From Holothuria scabra (lineage: Eukaryota; Echinodermata; Holothuroidea; Aspidochirotida; Holothuriidae): DNA of 64,000 nt. The stretch lies in contig CM074181.1 in NCBI GenBank assembly GCA_037179385.1, positions 48,318,394 through 48,382,393 on the forward strand, given 5' to 3'. Positions 35,301-46,678 of this stretch are shown piece after piece (within the stretch, counting starts at the first letter, position 1; the number at the start of each line of letters is the position of its first letter). The position numbers and the translations under genes are program-made. Below the pieces are notes generated by a model. The model made no database searches. It was not told the DNA's origin and worked only from the letters and a program-made list of their open reading frames with translations.

Positions 35301-35380
35301 GACTATTACACAGTCAGACTATTACATAGTCAGACTATTACATAGTCAGACTATTACATAGTCAGATTATTACATAGTCA
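35301..35380. repeat. Five 16-bp tandem palindromes
   Basis: Five units of GACTATTACATAGTCA-type, exactly 80 bp, starting three bases after the MITE. Each unit is itself a palindrome (GACTAT-TAC-ATAGTC), so the array can form several alternative hairpins. Confidence 0.85.
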
Positions 35381-36316
35381 TGGTTCAAAGTAACAACAGT
35401 AGCAGTTTTACGAGAAAGGATAAACAAACGAGACAGTCAGGTGTTAGATACGTAACCTCCCGTCAAAATGTAGCATAGTAAGCATTCGAGTGACTACAGA
35501 ACGAATTCCGTAGAGCGCCTATATTAGATAAACTTGAAATCTGTGAGAGTTTGAAATTTGAGTAGTCTACGTTAAAATTCAAGACCGGTGTTTAGTATAT
35601 GCTCAAAAATTTCTCTAACGTGAGGGGACACCCCCATATGGAAAAGTTTGAACTTCCAGACGATTATTTGAAGTTTAGTGACGTATGAATTGGTGGATAT
35701 TGCCCCAAACAATGCCTCAATTTCCAGTCACCACCACGCATTTTACGTCAAAGCGATAGATAAAAACTCCATTTCTTCCCCCAGGCTGCCTATGACACAA
35801 AGCTCCTAGCTAAGCAACACGCTTAAAGTCTAGAATTTTAAAAACATGGTATTTTAGAAGCCGCAAAGTGAACCTATTACTCAACCGACTCCCACTGCCA
35901 TAGTTTGTTCCATTGTTTAGATATTAACTTTTGAAATTTTTTCATTTCAAACAAAGTAGTCCATTGCTCAATAATTTGACTTTCTTGTTGTATACGACTC
36001 ACAACACCTGCTTTGTTTCTCTTTAAAATTAAAAATGTTTTATGACCTTGAACGCTTTCTGTTCGTTGCTTGCACAGAATGTTGTACAGAGAGGGCTAAA
36101 TTAATTAAACCTCCCCATTATAGTAAGGGTGCTATCACACCTTGGTACAAGGTGCAGTAACTTTCAGAAAAACAAAAGAAATACAGATATTGTATTTTGA
36201 GTATCACAATAATGACATCACCAATAATTGCGCAATGCACCATTTTATTGCTTCATTTTATTTCTCAGCTCAGGAATGTCCTAGGAAGATATGAGCCGTA
36301 ACGATTTTTCGTGCTC

Positions 36317-36875
36317 TTTAAAAGAATAGCCCCAAAAAGTTTGTGTATTATATTTTATAATAGTTTATGTTTTATATATTTAAAGATTAACATATTCTAC
36401 GCATTCTAGTGAAAGTTTCATTCATTTACCAGTTTGTTTTTCGAGATATTAACAATTGAAGTTGACACATTTTCAACGAAAAGTGAACCTTGAAGCAAAC
36501 AGGTGTGATTTCATGGATTCCCATTGTTGTTCTTTTTCTTTAATTTTCATCCTTTTTGTTTGACCCCCAATTGATTACGGATACTTCTTTACCCCTAAGG
36601 CATGTCAAGTTAATAACATCCCATTGCTCAGGATGCACCTATGGTATCAATATAACAAAGATTAGTTGCATAAAATTGGTGAAAAATTAAAAAAAAAAAA
36701 TATTGGCCAAAAATGCGAATCCATGACATCACGCATGCTTGCTTCAAGTTTATTCTATGTAGAAAATTTACCACATGCAATTGTTAATATCAAGACAACC
36801 GAACATGGGACTATATTGACTATTCTTTTAATATATATTTTTGAAATGTTAGACTTGAGGTATACTCTGTAACCG
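36317..36875. mobile_element. Foldback family 3, copy 1
   Basis: TTTAAAAGAATAGCCCC to about CTTGAGGTATACTC. Arms pair with each other (CATTTACCAGTTTGTTTTTC / CCGAACATGGG; CTTGAAGCAAACAGGTGTGA / GCTTGCTTCAAGTTTATTC). Full-length similarity to 60836-61345. Confidence 0.7.
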
Positions 36876-37907
36876 TGTAAATGTATGTGTGACTACAAGT
36901 ATTTAACTGGTTTTGTGATGTTCATACTATTAAACGCTCAGTGACTTTTGATTGGGCACGCCCTGTTTTTATTGTAAATCACCAATTTGGGGAATTGATG
37001 ACTATAGGGCAGAGAGTAGATTTTTCCTTCCAAATTAAAACATTATTTGTAGAATTTATTAACCAGACCTTAACCCCGAATACTACATAAAACGAAAACC
37101 ACAGGGTTTACAACATCCGGGCTCTTGGTAAAGAAGATCTCCGAGACCTTTCATACAATCAAAAAGACATTTCCTAGATTTATAAAGAGAATCCAACCAT
37201 TCGGTTTTTACGTCCCCATTGTAAATAATTTTAAATTTTGTTCCAAATTAAAATGAAAAAAAAATATAAAGGTCACGAGAACAAATTTCCAAAACTTTTG
37301 CGACTTAAAAAGTCATGTTTAAATTTAAACATAACCAAAATGTAATAGGAACAACCGAAACTAATGTACTTACTTATAAAAAGTTCGTTTGGCCACCTTG
37401 TGTTATTGGAAAGCCATGACCTTCAAAATTTCTTAAATAATTTATCAAGCCTCCAAGATACCAGACTCCTCCTGAGACCCCGCTTCTATCGTCTATATGA
37501 TACTGTCAAATCTTTCAAACTTAATATTAATATTATACACCTGCCAAAACATGTACATTAATCTGTCACGAACCCAAAATTTCTTTAAGCTTATGCATAC
37601 ACTGATTATCGTAAATCATATTATTTATACAAACCTCAAAGGTCGATCCATAATTTCTCTAATCACCCTTGGCCTCAAAATGGATTTTTTTTCAGGACTA
37701 TGCTTCCCTCTTCCTGTTACTATCATCACAACATGGACTGTCCCATCTTCCACAAATTCGTTCAAAAATAACTTTGTTGCCGATAAAGCTTCTTTACATG
37801 TGGTATATTTGTGCAAATCCAGCTTCTAGAAAGTAAAGAAACAAATACACATTCTTACTTCGATCTGTTAACTTCAACTCACTGATATCGTGTTTTCAAG
37901 CGGACGC

Positions 37908-37910
<3 letters not shown>

Positions 37911-37955
<45 letters not shown>

Positions 37956-37970
37956 TACACACACACGACA
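37911..37970. repeat. CA microsatellite of the satellite-element family
   Basis: About 25 CA repeats after CTGATATCGTGTTTTCAAGC, the end-of-array tail; no 145-bp units remain here. Confidence 0.85.
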
Positions 37971-37983
37971 TCACCAACGCATA

Positions 37984-38012
37984 GATTCCTTGCCTTCTTT
38001 CGGCAGAGAATC
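37984..38012. other. Terminal hairpin, second copy
   Basis: GATTCCTTGCC-TTCTTTC-GGCAGAGAATC after GACATCACCAACGCATA. Confidence 0.6.
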
Positions 38013-38465
38013 ACAAACAAAAAAAGAAAAAAAAAAAAGGAAAAGAAAATTAACATCAGAATTCCTTGACAGTTTACTCAATGGTTTCCCTACATGTATT
38101 TAATCAATGAGTTTTTAAGAAGGCCATTTCTAACGATCTGCGGAAACATTTTATGCCAAAATGTCGACACTTTTTTTCTACGGACGCCTATGTTTACTAC
38201 CAGTATACCACTATTAATTGAAAAACAGATTTTACCAAAACTTATTAAAGATTTATGCATTTCATCTTGCCATACTATCCCCTAAATTACGGTAAAATAC
38301 CTGCATGAATTGCTATGATTGGCGTAATCCTGACAATTCACTGTCCCCTTCCAGTTTTCTTAAAGACAATGCGTGATAATTTATAGTTTTAAATTACACC
38401 TATAAATACATTACATTTAAGATAACTATAATCTAAAAAGTACCCGCCTACTCTTCCAAGACTAC

Positions 38466-38760
38466 TTAAAGGTACAGTTTCCTAACCCTAACACGGTATC
38501 CATTCTGCTAACTTTCTTACTTAAGCCCCTCCACAATTGTCTAAAATTCATTTTTGTCAAGATACAATCTTAGCTTCGGGGTTCAACTAGTGTATAGAAA
38601 AACTAATCAAAACATTGTCAGTACCATTCATGTTATGTAATATAAGCTTCAGAACTCTGCATTGTTTGAATTAGTTGTCAATCAAAAAGTTACACTAATT
38701 AAGAATTTCAATACCACCGTACCAAAATTGTAATCTTAGGTGAAAGGTTTAGCTATTTAA
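38466..38760 (+). mobile_element. TTAA MITE family 2, copy 3
   Basis: Begins TTAAAGGTACAGTTTCC and ends GGTGAAAGGTTTAGCTATTTAA, with the family interior (TTACTTAAGCCCCTCCACAA, TGTCTAAAATTCAT, TTTGAATTAGTTGTCAATCA). Confidence 0.75.
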
Positions 38761-38839
38761 TCAGAAACAGCACCAAGCAGTTGCATGGAGGGGGGGAAAT
38801 GTCCCCCTCCCCCCGAACCAGAGTCTCGACCCCAGTTGC

Positions 38840-38858
38840 CCCCCCCCCCCCCCCCCCC
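38840..38858. repeat. C19 homopolymer tract
   Basis: A run of about 19 C, after a smaller C/G-rich patch. Length is likely unreliable and polymorphic. Confidence 0.7.
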
Positions 38859-39113
38859 ACTCAGCTCCTGAAATATAATGTCCTTTCAGGAGTTTTCAAG
38901 ACAAAATAATTCCAAAATGATTTCCCTCCCTGTTTGAATCATTTGTAATCTTTTCAAAGTAAAACCAGCCTGAGAGCTCTCCGTAAAACTAGGGAAGTGT
39001 TAGGATATCCCTGGTAAAACTGAGCAAGTCACATACAGTAACTTCCTGTCACTGAAACTTTTCACTGCAGAGGAAACTCTCATAAGCATTAGAGTACGTA
39101 GGAGATTGCATTG

Positions 39114-39119
39114 TTTATT
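39114..39119 (-). terminator. Polyadenylation signal AATAAA
   Basis: TTTATT on the plus strand reads AATAAA on the minus strand, immediately beyond the TAG at 39133. Its place supports 39133-39287 as the last exon, with a very short 3' UTR. Confidence 0.5.
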
Positions 39120-39132
39120 TGACCTTAAACTG

Positions 39133-39287
39133 CTATCTCCAAGAGTCAGGGCTATTACTTGAAGGATTTCCCTGTACAGCCGGTGACCTCACAGAACTGA
39201 TGATGTCATTGTAAACTTTTGGAGTAACTATTCTGTGCAAGATAGATAAACTTTTTAGGGATGCTTTCCACCTTTTCATGTTGTCAG
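39133..39287 (-). CDS. Probable last exon of the proline-rich gene
   Basis: Reverse-strand acceptor TACTCTCTTTAG precedes CTGACAACATG. In the phase left by the giant exon it reads ADNMKRWKASLKSLSILHRI, then TPKVYNDIIS, and stops at TAG (39133-39135), 50 residues in. AATAAA on the minus strand at 39114-39119 lies 13 bases past the stop. Composition is helix-like and basic, unlike random readthrough. I do not recognise the domain. Confidence 0.5.
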
Positions 39288-42200
39288 CTAAAGAGAGTAT
39301 TAGCCAAATAAGCCTACCTTGCATTATCATTTGGAATATTTGCTTTAGATAATGCATTATGGACCCCAATAAACTTATCTTGAAACTTAATTTTTTACCC
39401 CAAAAGTTGCTAAAACTTCAGAGCATCCAGGTGCTTGAGCTACCATCATATCCATAGTCAATAGAATGGTAATAATGATCCTGCCCACTTGGAGATTCAG
39501 ACTTTGAGTGTCCTTGCAAAGAGGCTCTATCAGTATAGTCTTCAATTTTAATAACTGGAATGCCCGGCAAAGGAACCACATCATCATCCTCAACCTCCTC
39601 ATCCTCCTCTGTGTCAGCATCATCTTCATCTTCTGAAAAGGGATCAACACTCGTCTGAGAGTAATATCCAAACTGACTTGGAGAAGACAGTGCTCCTGGG
39701 GATGGCTCAAAATCTGAATCTTCTTCTGCAACTTCTACTTCTTCCAATGTTTTTAAACGTTCTGTTATTGTTTCACCATCTGGCAAGTCGCCGTCTGTGC
39801 TCATAGATGACACAGAGTGGTCAATATAAGTTTCTTTGAAATGACCTCTTTGTCTGGGATCTTCATGTATTCTCCTGAAGGGATCTTCCAACTCATTTTC
39901 AAAGGAATGACCATTTTTGCTAGATTCCCCCAACCCATCAGATGAATCAACCCCAGGCTCAGGAATGTCCTCCAAAAGATTACCTGAATCAATTCTATTT
40001 CCCCCAATTAAAGTATGATTTACATGATCTCCACCAGGATGTTCTTCTCCTTTCGTCTGCTGCATCTGGACATTTTCCACGACAGCAGCCACTACCAATT
40101 TATTACCTGCAACAAGGGCATCTGGTCTTTGTTGAGATTTAATTGGTTGTGCTTTTTTGGGGATGACTGCTTCAGGTTCATTTTGAAGGGATCTAGAAAT
40201 AGTGCTGTAATCATTCTCAACACTACCACTGCTGGTGTCACTTTCCTCCTCCATTTGTGCACTGACAACATCATTTGGGACTGATGGAGCTAATCTCTTT
40301 ACTCTCATGACACTGTTTCCACCATGTATTGGCTTAACTGAAGGATCTCTCTGCTCCAATTGAGGACTTCTCTGCTCAAATGGAGAAGATCCCTGTTCCA
40401 ATGAAGGACCTCTCTGCTCATGTGGTGAACCCACCTGATCAATCAGAGTGTGTCTGTTCTCAAACGGACGATTTCTGTGCTCAACAGGAGGACCTCTCTG
40501 TTTAACTGGAGGACCCCTGTGCTGAAATGATGGACCTCTCTGTTTAACTGGAGGACCTCTGTGATTGACTGGGGAACCTCTCTGGTCACCAGAAGGGGGC
40601 AGGGTTTTTGAACTCTCACCCATGGACCTTCCAAGTTCCTTGATAACATTTCCACTTTTCTTTTGCACTGGAGGAGGAGGTGCATGTCGTTTTTGTATAC
40701 TTTGTTGTTCTTCGTTTACAATCTTTTCTATCTCCTGCATAACATCTTCATTTCTCGTTTTCACAGGAGGTGGCGGAGGACGGCGTTTCTTCACATTTTG
40801 CTGATCAGCTGTCACAAAATTTTCTACTTCTTTGTTCACATTGACAGAAAGCACTGGCTCAAAAATCTGTAAGTTTTGATTAATATTTGACCTCGGACTG
40901 CCATTTGAACTCTGACCTTTGTTGGTGTGATATCTACCATGTTTTACAATAAACTCCTGATTTGGACATACAGGTGTTTCAGAAGCACCAGGATTTGCCA
41001 TAGCTTCTTCAGGACGAACAGCAATATGTCCCTAACAAGGTTAATATGGGAATAGGCACTCTTCCATTTATTTTGAAATAGCTACCATGTGGTACTTTAT
41101 ACATCACTGTCAAATATAAAGAGTAGTACAAGCAGTACTTAGAACTTCATCACCAGGCCACTGCTGCTCAGTTTTCAAAATGACCAGCTATCCCTAGGTT
41201 GCCAGCAACAGTTTCTACATGCAATACATCCCTACAACGTTTTGCTAAATGAACTAAAATGAAGGCAGATGGATGAGAACAATTTACTGTACAGTAAATC
41301 AGATCCAAAATGGACACCAGCATTGTCCAAAACGACAGAAATTCATACACACCTGTTGATGCTAATGATACAGAATATAGATTTGGTGACTTCTATCATT
41401 CACTTACTCTTGATGTCGTTCACTTCCACAAAAAGATATAATGTGTGATCCAAAGGTGCATATCTTCATTTGTACCACACAGAAGAAAACATATGATCAC
41501 TCAGCAAACAAAGAAATTCCGAAAAAAATCTTAGAGCCACACACATTTTGTATTTTGCATTGACATTTTGAGTCAACTCCCTGATGAATCAGTAAAACCT
41601 GACATGCATGAAAGTTCTAGAAATCTCAAAGTAAGAAAAACCTTCAGTTCACAACAACATTGAGCAAGTATACAATATATTCCTCCTTTTAAAAAAGCAC
41701 CATACAAAAATAGGTTCAAGCCAACTGTGTAAAATGTATGGGAAGACAAACTTGATATTCTCTGGAGTTACTGTAACAGTGAGCCTTTATTCCACACTGG
41801 GCCAGAAATAATTTTGCAGTGCTCTTCTCTAGACTGAAGTGCACAGTACTCTACTCAAATGACACTATTCAAAATATATTCACAGAGTACTAATATAATC
41901 ATTAGGGTTATATGATATCAGTCGGTAACCTGACAAAAATAGGAAAAAGAGTTCGTAACAGGTTTGACAGAATCAATAATTTAACACTGATTTCATTTTC
42001 CCGGTAACTACGCCCTTTATCTTTTTAACAATTTTAAAGAATGACGTCAAATATAGTGATAAGCAGGCCAACATAGGTTAAGTTTGACACCATTTAGTAC
42101 AAACAGCTGACAGAGTGCACAGGGTAATAGGAAAAGAAATGCTCACTTGTGAAGTTGTCATGGAAACACAGCCCTATTTGTGCATGGGGCTGTATTATGT

Positions 42201-44683
42201 GTACTTCACAAAACTACTCCTAAGATGGCAAGGAGCTGCTAGAGTAGCAGTTCCATGTTGTTGGTGAGAAAAGTGGAACAACATAGCTGATGGAAGTAAA
42301 CATTATAGAGGTACTATACAGTATTCAAACACTATACACATGTGACCTTCACTGCAGGTGTTCAGGACACGTGACCTACTGTATGAGTATGACAGACAAC
42401 AAACTGCACTGCTGAAAGCCTGATTTACTCTGTAACTGTTTTGAGTCCAAACCTTGTCATACTGAAGACCTACTGCCATTGTGCTTTGTGCTCAGCATAC
42501 TGCAAGCAATGGAGAAGGGGAAACCAAGCCTAAGTATGAGCCACAACTTCAAAATGGCTGTGGCCAACCAACTGGTTGGAAACTGGGCCATAAAACTCCA
42601 TCTAAGTAAGAACTAACTAGTCAGTACCTGGCAAATTTTTTGTCACAAAAATGAGGGCTGCAAACTTACACTTTTCTGAAATGAGAATGTACCCATTGTC
42701 TCAATTACAGTGGAGGATAAGTACTTAAAAGGAATTTTATCTTTCAGAAAACTTAACACTTACAGTAGACACAACTTTAATTGAAGGTGTCATACAGTAG
42801 CTGGTCACAATATTTTATTAAATTTTGTTCATGTAGCACAACTACAGTATAACTCTGGACCTTGTATTACTGTATGAGGACAATCTTGTGTAAAATAACA
42901 CTGTGACACAAGTTTGAGTTTCTTTACTTATCATTGCAAACTGTACACATGAACACAAGTCCTGTAAATAAGACTAAAAATCTGTCCAAGTTTCCATGCC
43001 TTATTTCAACAAATTGTGAGATTTCAAGACAGTGACTCAATGTTGGCTGACACAGTTCCAATCCTCCTAACATAAATTAGTCCCTGTCACAACTGTCTGA
43101 CACCCATTTTAGCCAAACAAGGTCCTAACTAGTCTATTGCTTCAGGGCATACCCTGGTGAGCATTCAAGGCCCAAAATGTGATCAGCACACTCTCTGTAC
43201 ATCATGTGTGATATGAGCTACTCTACGTTTTTTCGATTTGATGTCAATCAAAAAGCTGAGCTAAATTGGGATTTCTGTAGATATTGAAAGGCTACTACTA
43301 AAATTGTAGTTTGGGGTGAAAAATGACTCCATAAGCTGTAGAGAGCAGAAGGTCCTCAAAGTATCTTAATTAAAAGGAATGAGGTACAGTAAGAGGCTAA
43401 TCAGTAATTTCCTCTCAATGACTAGATGCAGACTCCTCCCACCTAACTGGTTTGGGTATTCACAAACAACTGAAGTTTACTCCTTGCTGCAGTACATCAA
43501 ATTTTAGCAAGGGGTAGTACACATCTGCAAAGAGAATGGAGAAATCAATTCCATTCTTTCTAGTTTCCATCATACTGTAGTATCAAACTGTGGCAGGGTT
43601 TCTGTCCAGAAGAAGGTGGAAAAAATCCCTCTCCCCTCCTTTTTTATTTACATAAAAATTAAAAAGTTGTCAATATCTTGGTTTAATGACACTTTTGCAA
43701 CAAGGTTTGAACTAAAATAAATGACCTTTAAAATCCCTTCAAATTGCACTTCATAGGGCCTTGAAGCAAGAATTTTGTCCCCCTAAACTCATTTGTAACT
43801 TGAGCCTAGGACAGCATCAATTTGGACTGGGGGTTTAGCAGTAATAACCCCCCATTCCTCCAATTTTTGTAGCAGTATCCCTGCATACTGTGGGGTCTTT
43901 TTCTTCAGGAGTCAAAACTCAGGGGGCTTTTGAAAAAATGGTGTGCTAAGGGTATTACAGGTCAGTACATTACATGATACCGATCTCTACCAATAGGGAA
44001 ATTAATACCCATGTATCATCAGAATAATTGTCACAATCACTCCTCTTGCAGTTGCCAACATGTACTGTACCGTTGGTTGGAAATAGGTCCGTAAAACTCC
44101 AACTCACCTAACCTAACAGTTATGTTTGAAACACTTCCACACCTCCATCTCTTACATGCCCCTATCTCACATTGTGAAAGCATGGGGAATTGAATGGAGA
44201 AGAGGGGTCACTGTTAAAGTTGAAAGAATAGTATTAAAATGTTGACTATGTGACATTATGCTTGCTTCAAGTTCACTTTGGGTTAAAAACATAAGACATG
44301 ATCTCTTAATATCTCCAATAATACTTAGGCCTGAAGTATTAAGAGCAAAACTTCTATTTGCTTCATCCTTTTACTGAAGAATTAGACATTTCTGAGCAGT
44401 AGTACATTATAGAGGTTCTTCAAGGGTTTTCTTGACTTTATACTGACGTAAAGTGACATCTTCATGCTTGGAAAAAATAATAACTATATCAATTCAACCA
44501 CCCATACATACTTGACTCTCTCCTCTTCTCTCAGCCTCTCGTTCTCATCTCGGAGGATGACACGTTCGATGATCTCCCGCTCTTCATCGTTCAGGTGGTC
44601 TAAGTTGATCATTTTTGTGTTTGCGTAGCTACCAGGGCATTTTCCAAAGTACTACCCTTAATATGACCTTCAAGGTGTGATCT
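39133..44683 (-). CDS. Putative Rab-effector-like proline-rich protein gene (Slp/rabphilin-type N-terminus)
   Basis: Three minus-strand pieces are proposed: 44512-44612 (start), 39444-41036 (giant exon) and 39133-39287 (end). The first encodes MINLDHLNDEEREIIERVIL and RDENERLREEERV, which resembles the first Rab-binding helix of synaptotagmin-like, rabphilin and RIM proteins (L(T/S)(D/E)EE..II..V..RDE). The giant exon is disordered and low-complexity: two PPPPP blocks, twelve heptads, and an acidic run. The last exon encodes a basic helix-like tail. The start exon ends in phase 2 but the giant exon opens in phase 0, so at least one exon between 41037 and 44511 is missing from my model. No C2 domain is visible. 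A splice acceptor at about 44684 in the 5' UTR implies a further upstream non-coding exon. Family assignment rests on one short helix and is tentative. Confidence 0.55.
39444..41036 (-). CDS. Giant proline-rich heptad-repeat exon
   Basis: The frame is open for over 530 codons. It enters at acceptor CCTTGTTAG as GHIAVRPEEA, followed by MANPGASETP. Counting that Met as 1: RRPPPPPVK at about 73-81 and HAPPPPV at 106-112 sit in two copies of a ~37-residue block; residues 140-223 are twelve consecutive heptads of the type QRGPPVE; the C-terminal part is Ser/Glu-rich with an acidic EDEDDADTEEDEEVEDDD run. The whole exon looks intrinsically disordered, with polyproline sites of SH3/EVH1/profilin type. 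The frame can also run on to a stop at 39418, but donor G|GTAGCT after 39444 leaves phase 1, which fits the acceptor at 39287 exactly. Confidence 0.8.
40333..40584 (-). repeat. Coding minisatellite: 12 x 21 bp heptad repeat
   Basis: Within the giant exon, twelve consecutive 7-residue units (QRGSPVN, HRGPPVK, QRGPSFQ, HRGPPVK, QRGPPVE, ... QRDPSVK) without a break in frame. Early units are close to each other; later ones are diverged. Confidence 0.9.
42466..42612 (+). mobile_element. SINE copy, partial (body and tail)
   Basis: GACCTACTGCCATTGTGCTT, TGAGCCACAACTTCAAAATG, GTTGGAAACTGGGCCATAAA and ACTCCATCTAAGTAAG; plus orientation. In the intron of the proline-rich gene. Confidence 0.65.
43021..43330 (+). 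mobile_element. TTAA MITE family 2, copy 4 (decayed)
   Basis: Interior words CACAACTGTCTGACACCCAT, GATGTCAATCAAAAAGCTGA and AAATTGTAGTTTGGGGTGA match the family; the left end is worn. Lies in the large intron of the proline-rich gene. Confidence 0.6.
43600..43790 (+). repeat. Dispersed repeat C, copy 2
   Basis: Shares CTCCTTTTTTATTTACATAA, GTCAATATCTTGGTTTAATG, GACACTTTTGCAACAA, CCTTCAAATTGCACTTCATA and GGCCTTGAA with 5400-5645. Confidence 0.5.
44512..44612 (-). CDS. Start exon with RabBD-like helix
   Basis: The ATG complement is at 44610-44612. The exon encodes 33 residues plus two bases before a strong donor GTATGT. The strongly charged helix (NDEEREIIERVILRDENER) matches the Rab-binding first helix of Slp/rabphilin/RIM proteins in pattern. 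The 5' UTR part runs to about 44683, where TTTCTTCAG reads as an acceptor. Confidence 0.65.
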
Positions 44684-46413
44684 GAAGAAACAAGAAAATA
44701 AAAAGCTCTGTGCTTTAAAACTATGGGGAAAAAAGTACAATCTTCTCGATCTCATAGAAACATTTATTCTATGTGAATTTAGTAAGATTCATGATATGAG
44801 GGGAGTTAAAGAATAACATACCTCTTGTGTCATCCAATCATACCCATAATTTAGGGATGGCAAAAACATGGGAATAAAGGGTCTTTAGCCTCACACTTTT
44901 CATGCTGAGGAAATTTACGGCAAGTGGCCTGTATATTCTTGAACACAGTGGGCCCCAAAAAGTGTACCTCAAGATTTGATAAATTGCTGAGTTTGATTTT
45001 AACCCTTTTTGGTAAGTTAGTTAAGATGGAGTTTTATGGCCCAATTTCCAACCCTTTTGATAGAGGACAAGTGTGCATGCCGGATTTTCCCTCACTATAG
45101 ATCCAATTATGCAGGGGATTCAGAAGACAACAGCAAGATTTACACAATCCTGAACCTTAGCACAAACATTGCCTCCAGCCTCCTTTGCCTGCCACCTCAG
45201 ACCATCTTGCACCCAACTGGCACATGTATGAAATTTGAGGAAGCGTGCTGTATATGCTTCAAGGCTGTTTTAAAATGAAGCTGAAGCAAGCTCTCAGTAC
45301 TACATACTATCTCAATCCCAATCCCAGGTGCTATTCAATTTGATAATCTCCATGCACAGTTCTGAGAAAACATTCAGACACTATTGTCAGTCAAATTCTT
45401 CAAGGTTCTGAAGAACACTACACTGAAGCTAGTACAGTAAGTACTCTTCCAGTACTTACTGAACTACACCTACAACATAGTACGGTACACTTGTGAATGA
45501 AGGCTACCCATTATTGTTCAGGAGTACCAATCTGAAATGAAGCAAACAAATTCTGCAAAATGGAGTTAGTGAGGTACAAGTAGGCCTTGAGCCACTTCAG
45601 TCAACCCTAGACACATAAATACCACTCCTCCATTCAAAGTTTGCACAAGACACACACCTCTCTTATGCAATTAGTCATAATCCTTTTAGTTACCAAAGCA
45701 ATTATGTCACTCACTGATTCAAGTATCAGATGATGGTCAGGGCATATCACAGTTTACTAGTGTTAAAAGCATATTCTTAAATTTGTAGACTTGTTTCATT
45801 CTGCAATTTTTCTGTTCTTCTGCTTTTTGTTTAAAAGTTGGCTTTAGTAGGCTATTTGATAAAACTAATGGTTCCTGTGTACAATGTTACTTCTGCAGAA
45901 TACCCAATATAAAAAGAGAGGTAATTTACAGACAGAGAAAATCACTTCCTTCTCCAAAATATGTCTACAAAACTTAATTGAATAAAGAAAGCAACATACT
46001 TCTACTGTAGGTACATGTCATAGGCAAGGGTTGTCCAACCTTTTGAAGTGGTGGGCCACATGTAATGGTCATGATGGATGAGAAACACTGCATGCTTTAC
46101 TCATTTTTTTTCTTTTTTTTCAGTTTTTTGTCCAGTTAAGGCAACATGATGCAATTGTTGCACCTGTGGAGCAAAGTATATACCCAAATTTCAGCAAAAA
46201 GAATTAATGATATTTTTTGGTGTAGACTATGCAGTCTCATAGAAGACAGGAATGGTTAATTGCTTGCTATAGCAGATTGCCTAGTCTAAAGTTGTTAGCA
46301 ATGAATGGAAATAAGAGATACATTTTCTTTTTATCATAAAGCATGGTATTCAGTATAACAAATTTGTCAGTCTATCCTTTCCTTAAGACACATTTCATGA
46401 GACATTCTCTGAT
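44684..46413. other. Likely 5' intron of the proline-rich gene
   Basis: No exon seen. Contains the SINE tail at 45013 and TACTGTA-rich sequence. Confidence 0.3.
45013..45056 (-). mobile_element. SINE tail fragment
   Basis: TTAGTTAAGATGGAGTTTTA / TGGCCCAATTTCCAACC matches the same SINE tail. Confidence 0.5.
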
Positions 46414-46678
46414 CTATAGACGAATCCGGTTAGCGCTTGTTTTTAGTGACTGTAGGCCGCCATTAGTGGGGTCCATCAGCCTAAAACCATCTTTATTTAT
46501 TGTGTTTACATGAATTCCAAACCCTCATATTTAGTGAACTTGGAGAATTTAAGACACAAATTAGTGTACAACCATCCACAATGGAGGCAAGCAAGGAAAT
46601 CGAAAGATTAAAAGGTGATGGACCCCAGTTATGGCCGACTAAAATCAGACCATCACTTGCTGTCCGGATTCATGTGTA
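46414..46678 (+). mobile_element. MITE family 1, copy 3
   Basis: Begins with the clean end CTATAGACGAATCCGGTTAG and ends TGTCCGGATTCATGTG. About 265 bp, same core words as copy 1. Confidence 0.8.

Noticed and set aside
41344..41430. Small exons between GTGTGT/GTAAGT donors as the missing exon of the proline-rich gene
   Set aside because: The only open pieces are 9-15 bases and do not correct the phase from 2 to 0.
42612..42690. 48-base exon candidate ending CAG before GTACTG on the minus strand
   Set aside because: Length is a multiple of three, so it cannot fix the phase, and the peptide is hydrophobic and unlike the neighbouring protein.
44245..44310. Third copy of foldback family 3
   Set aside because: Only TGCTTGCTTCAAGTTCA and a weak AATATCTCCAAT match; too short to call.
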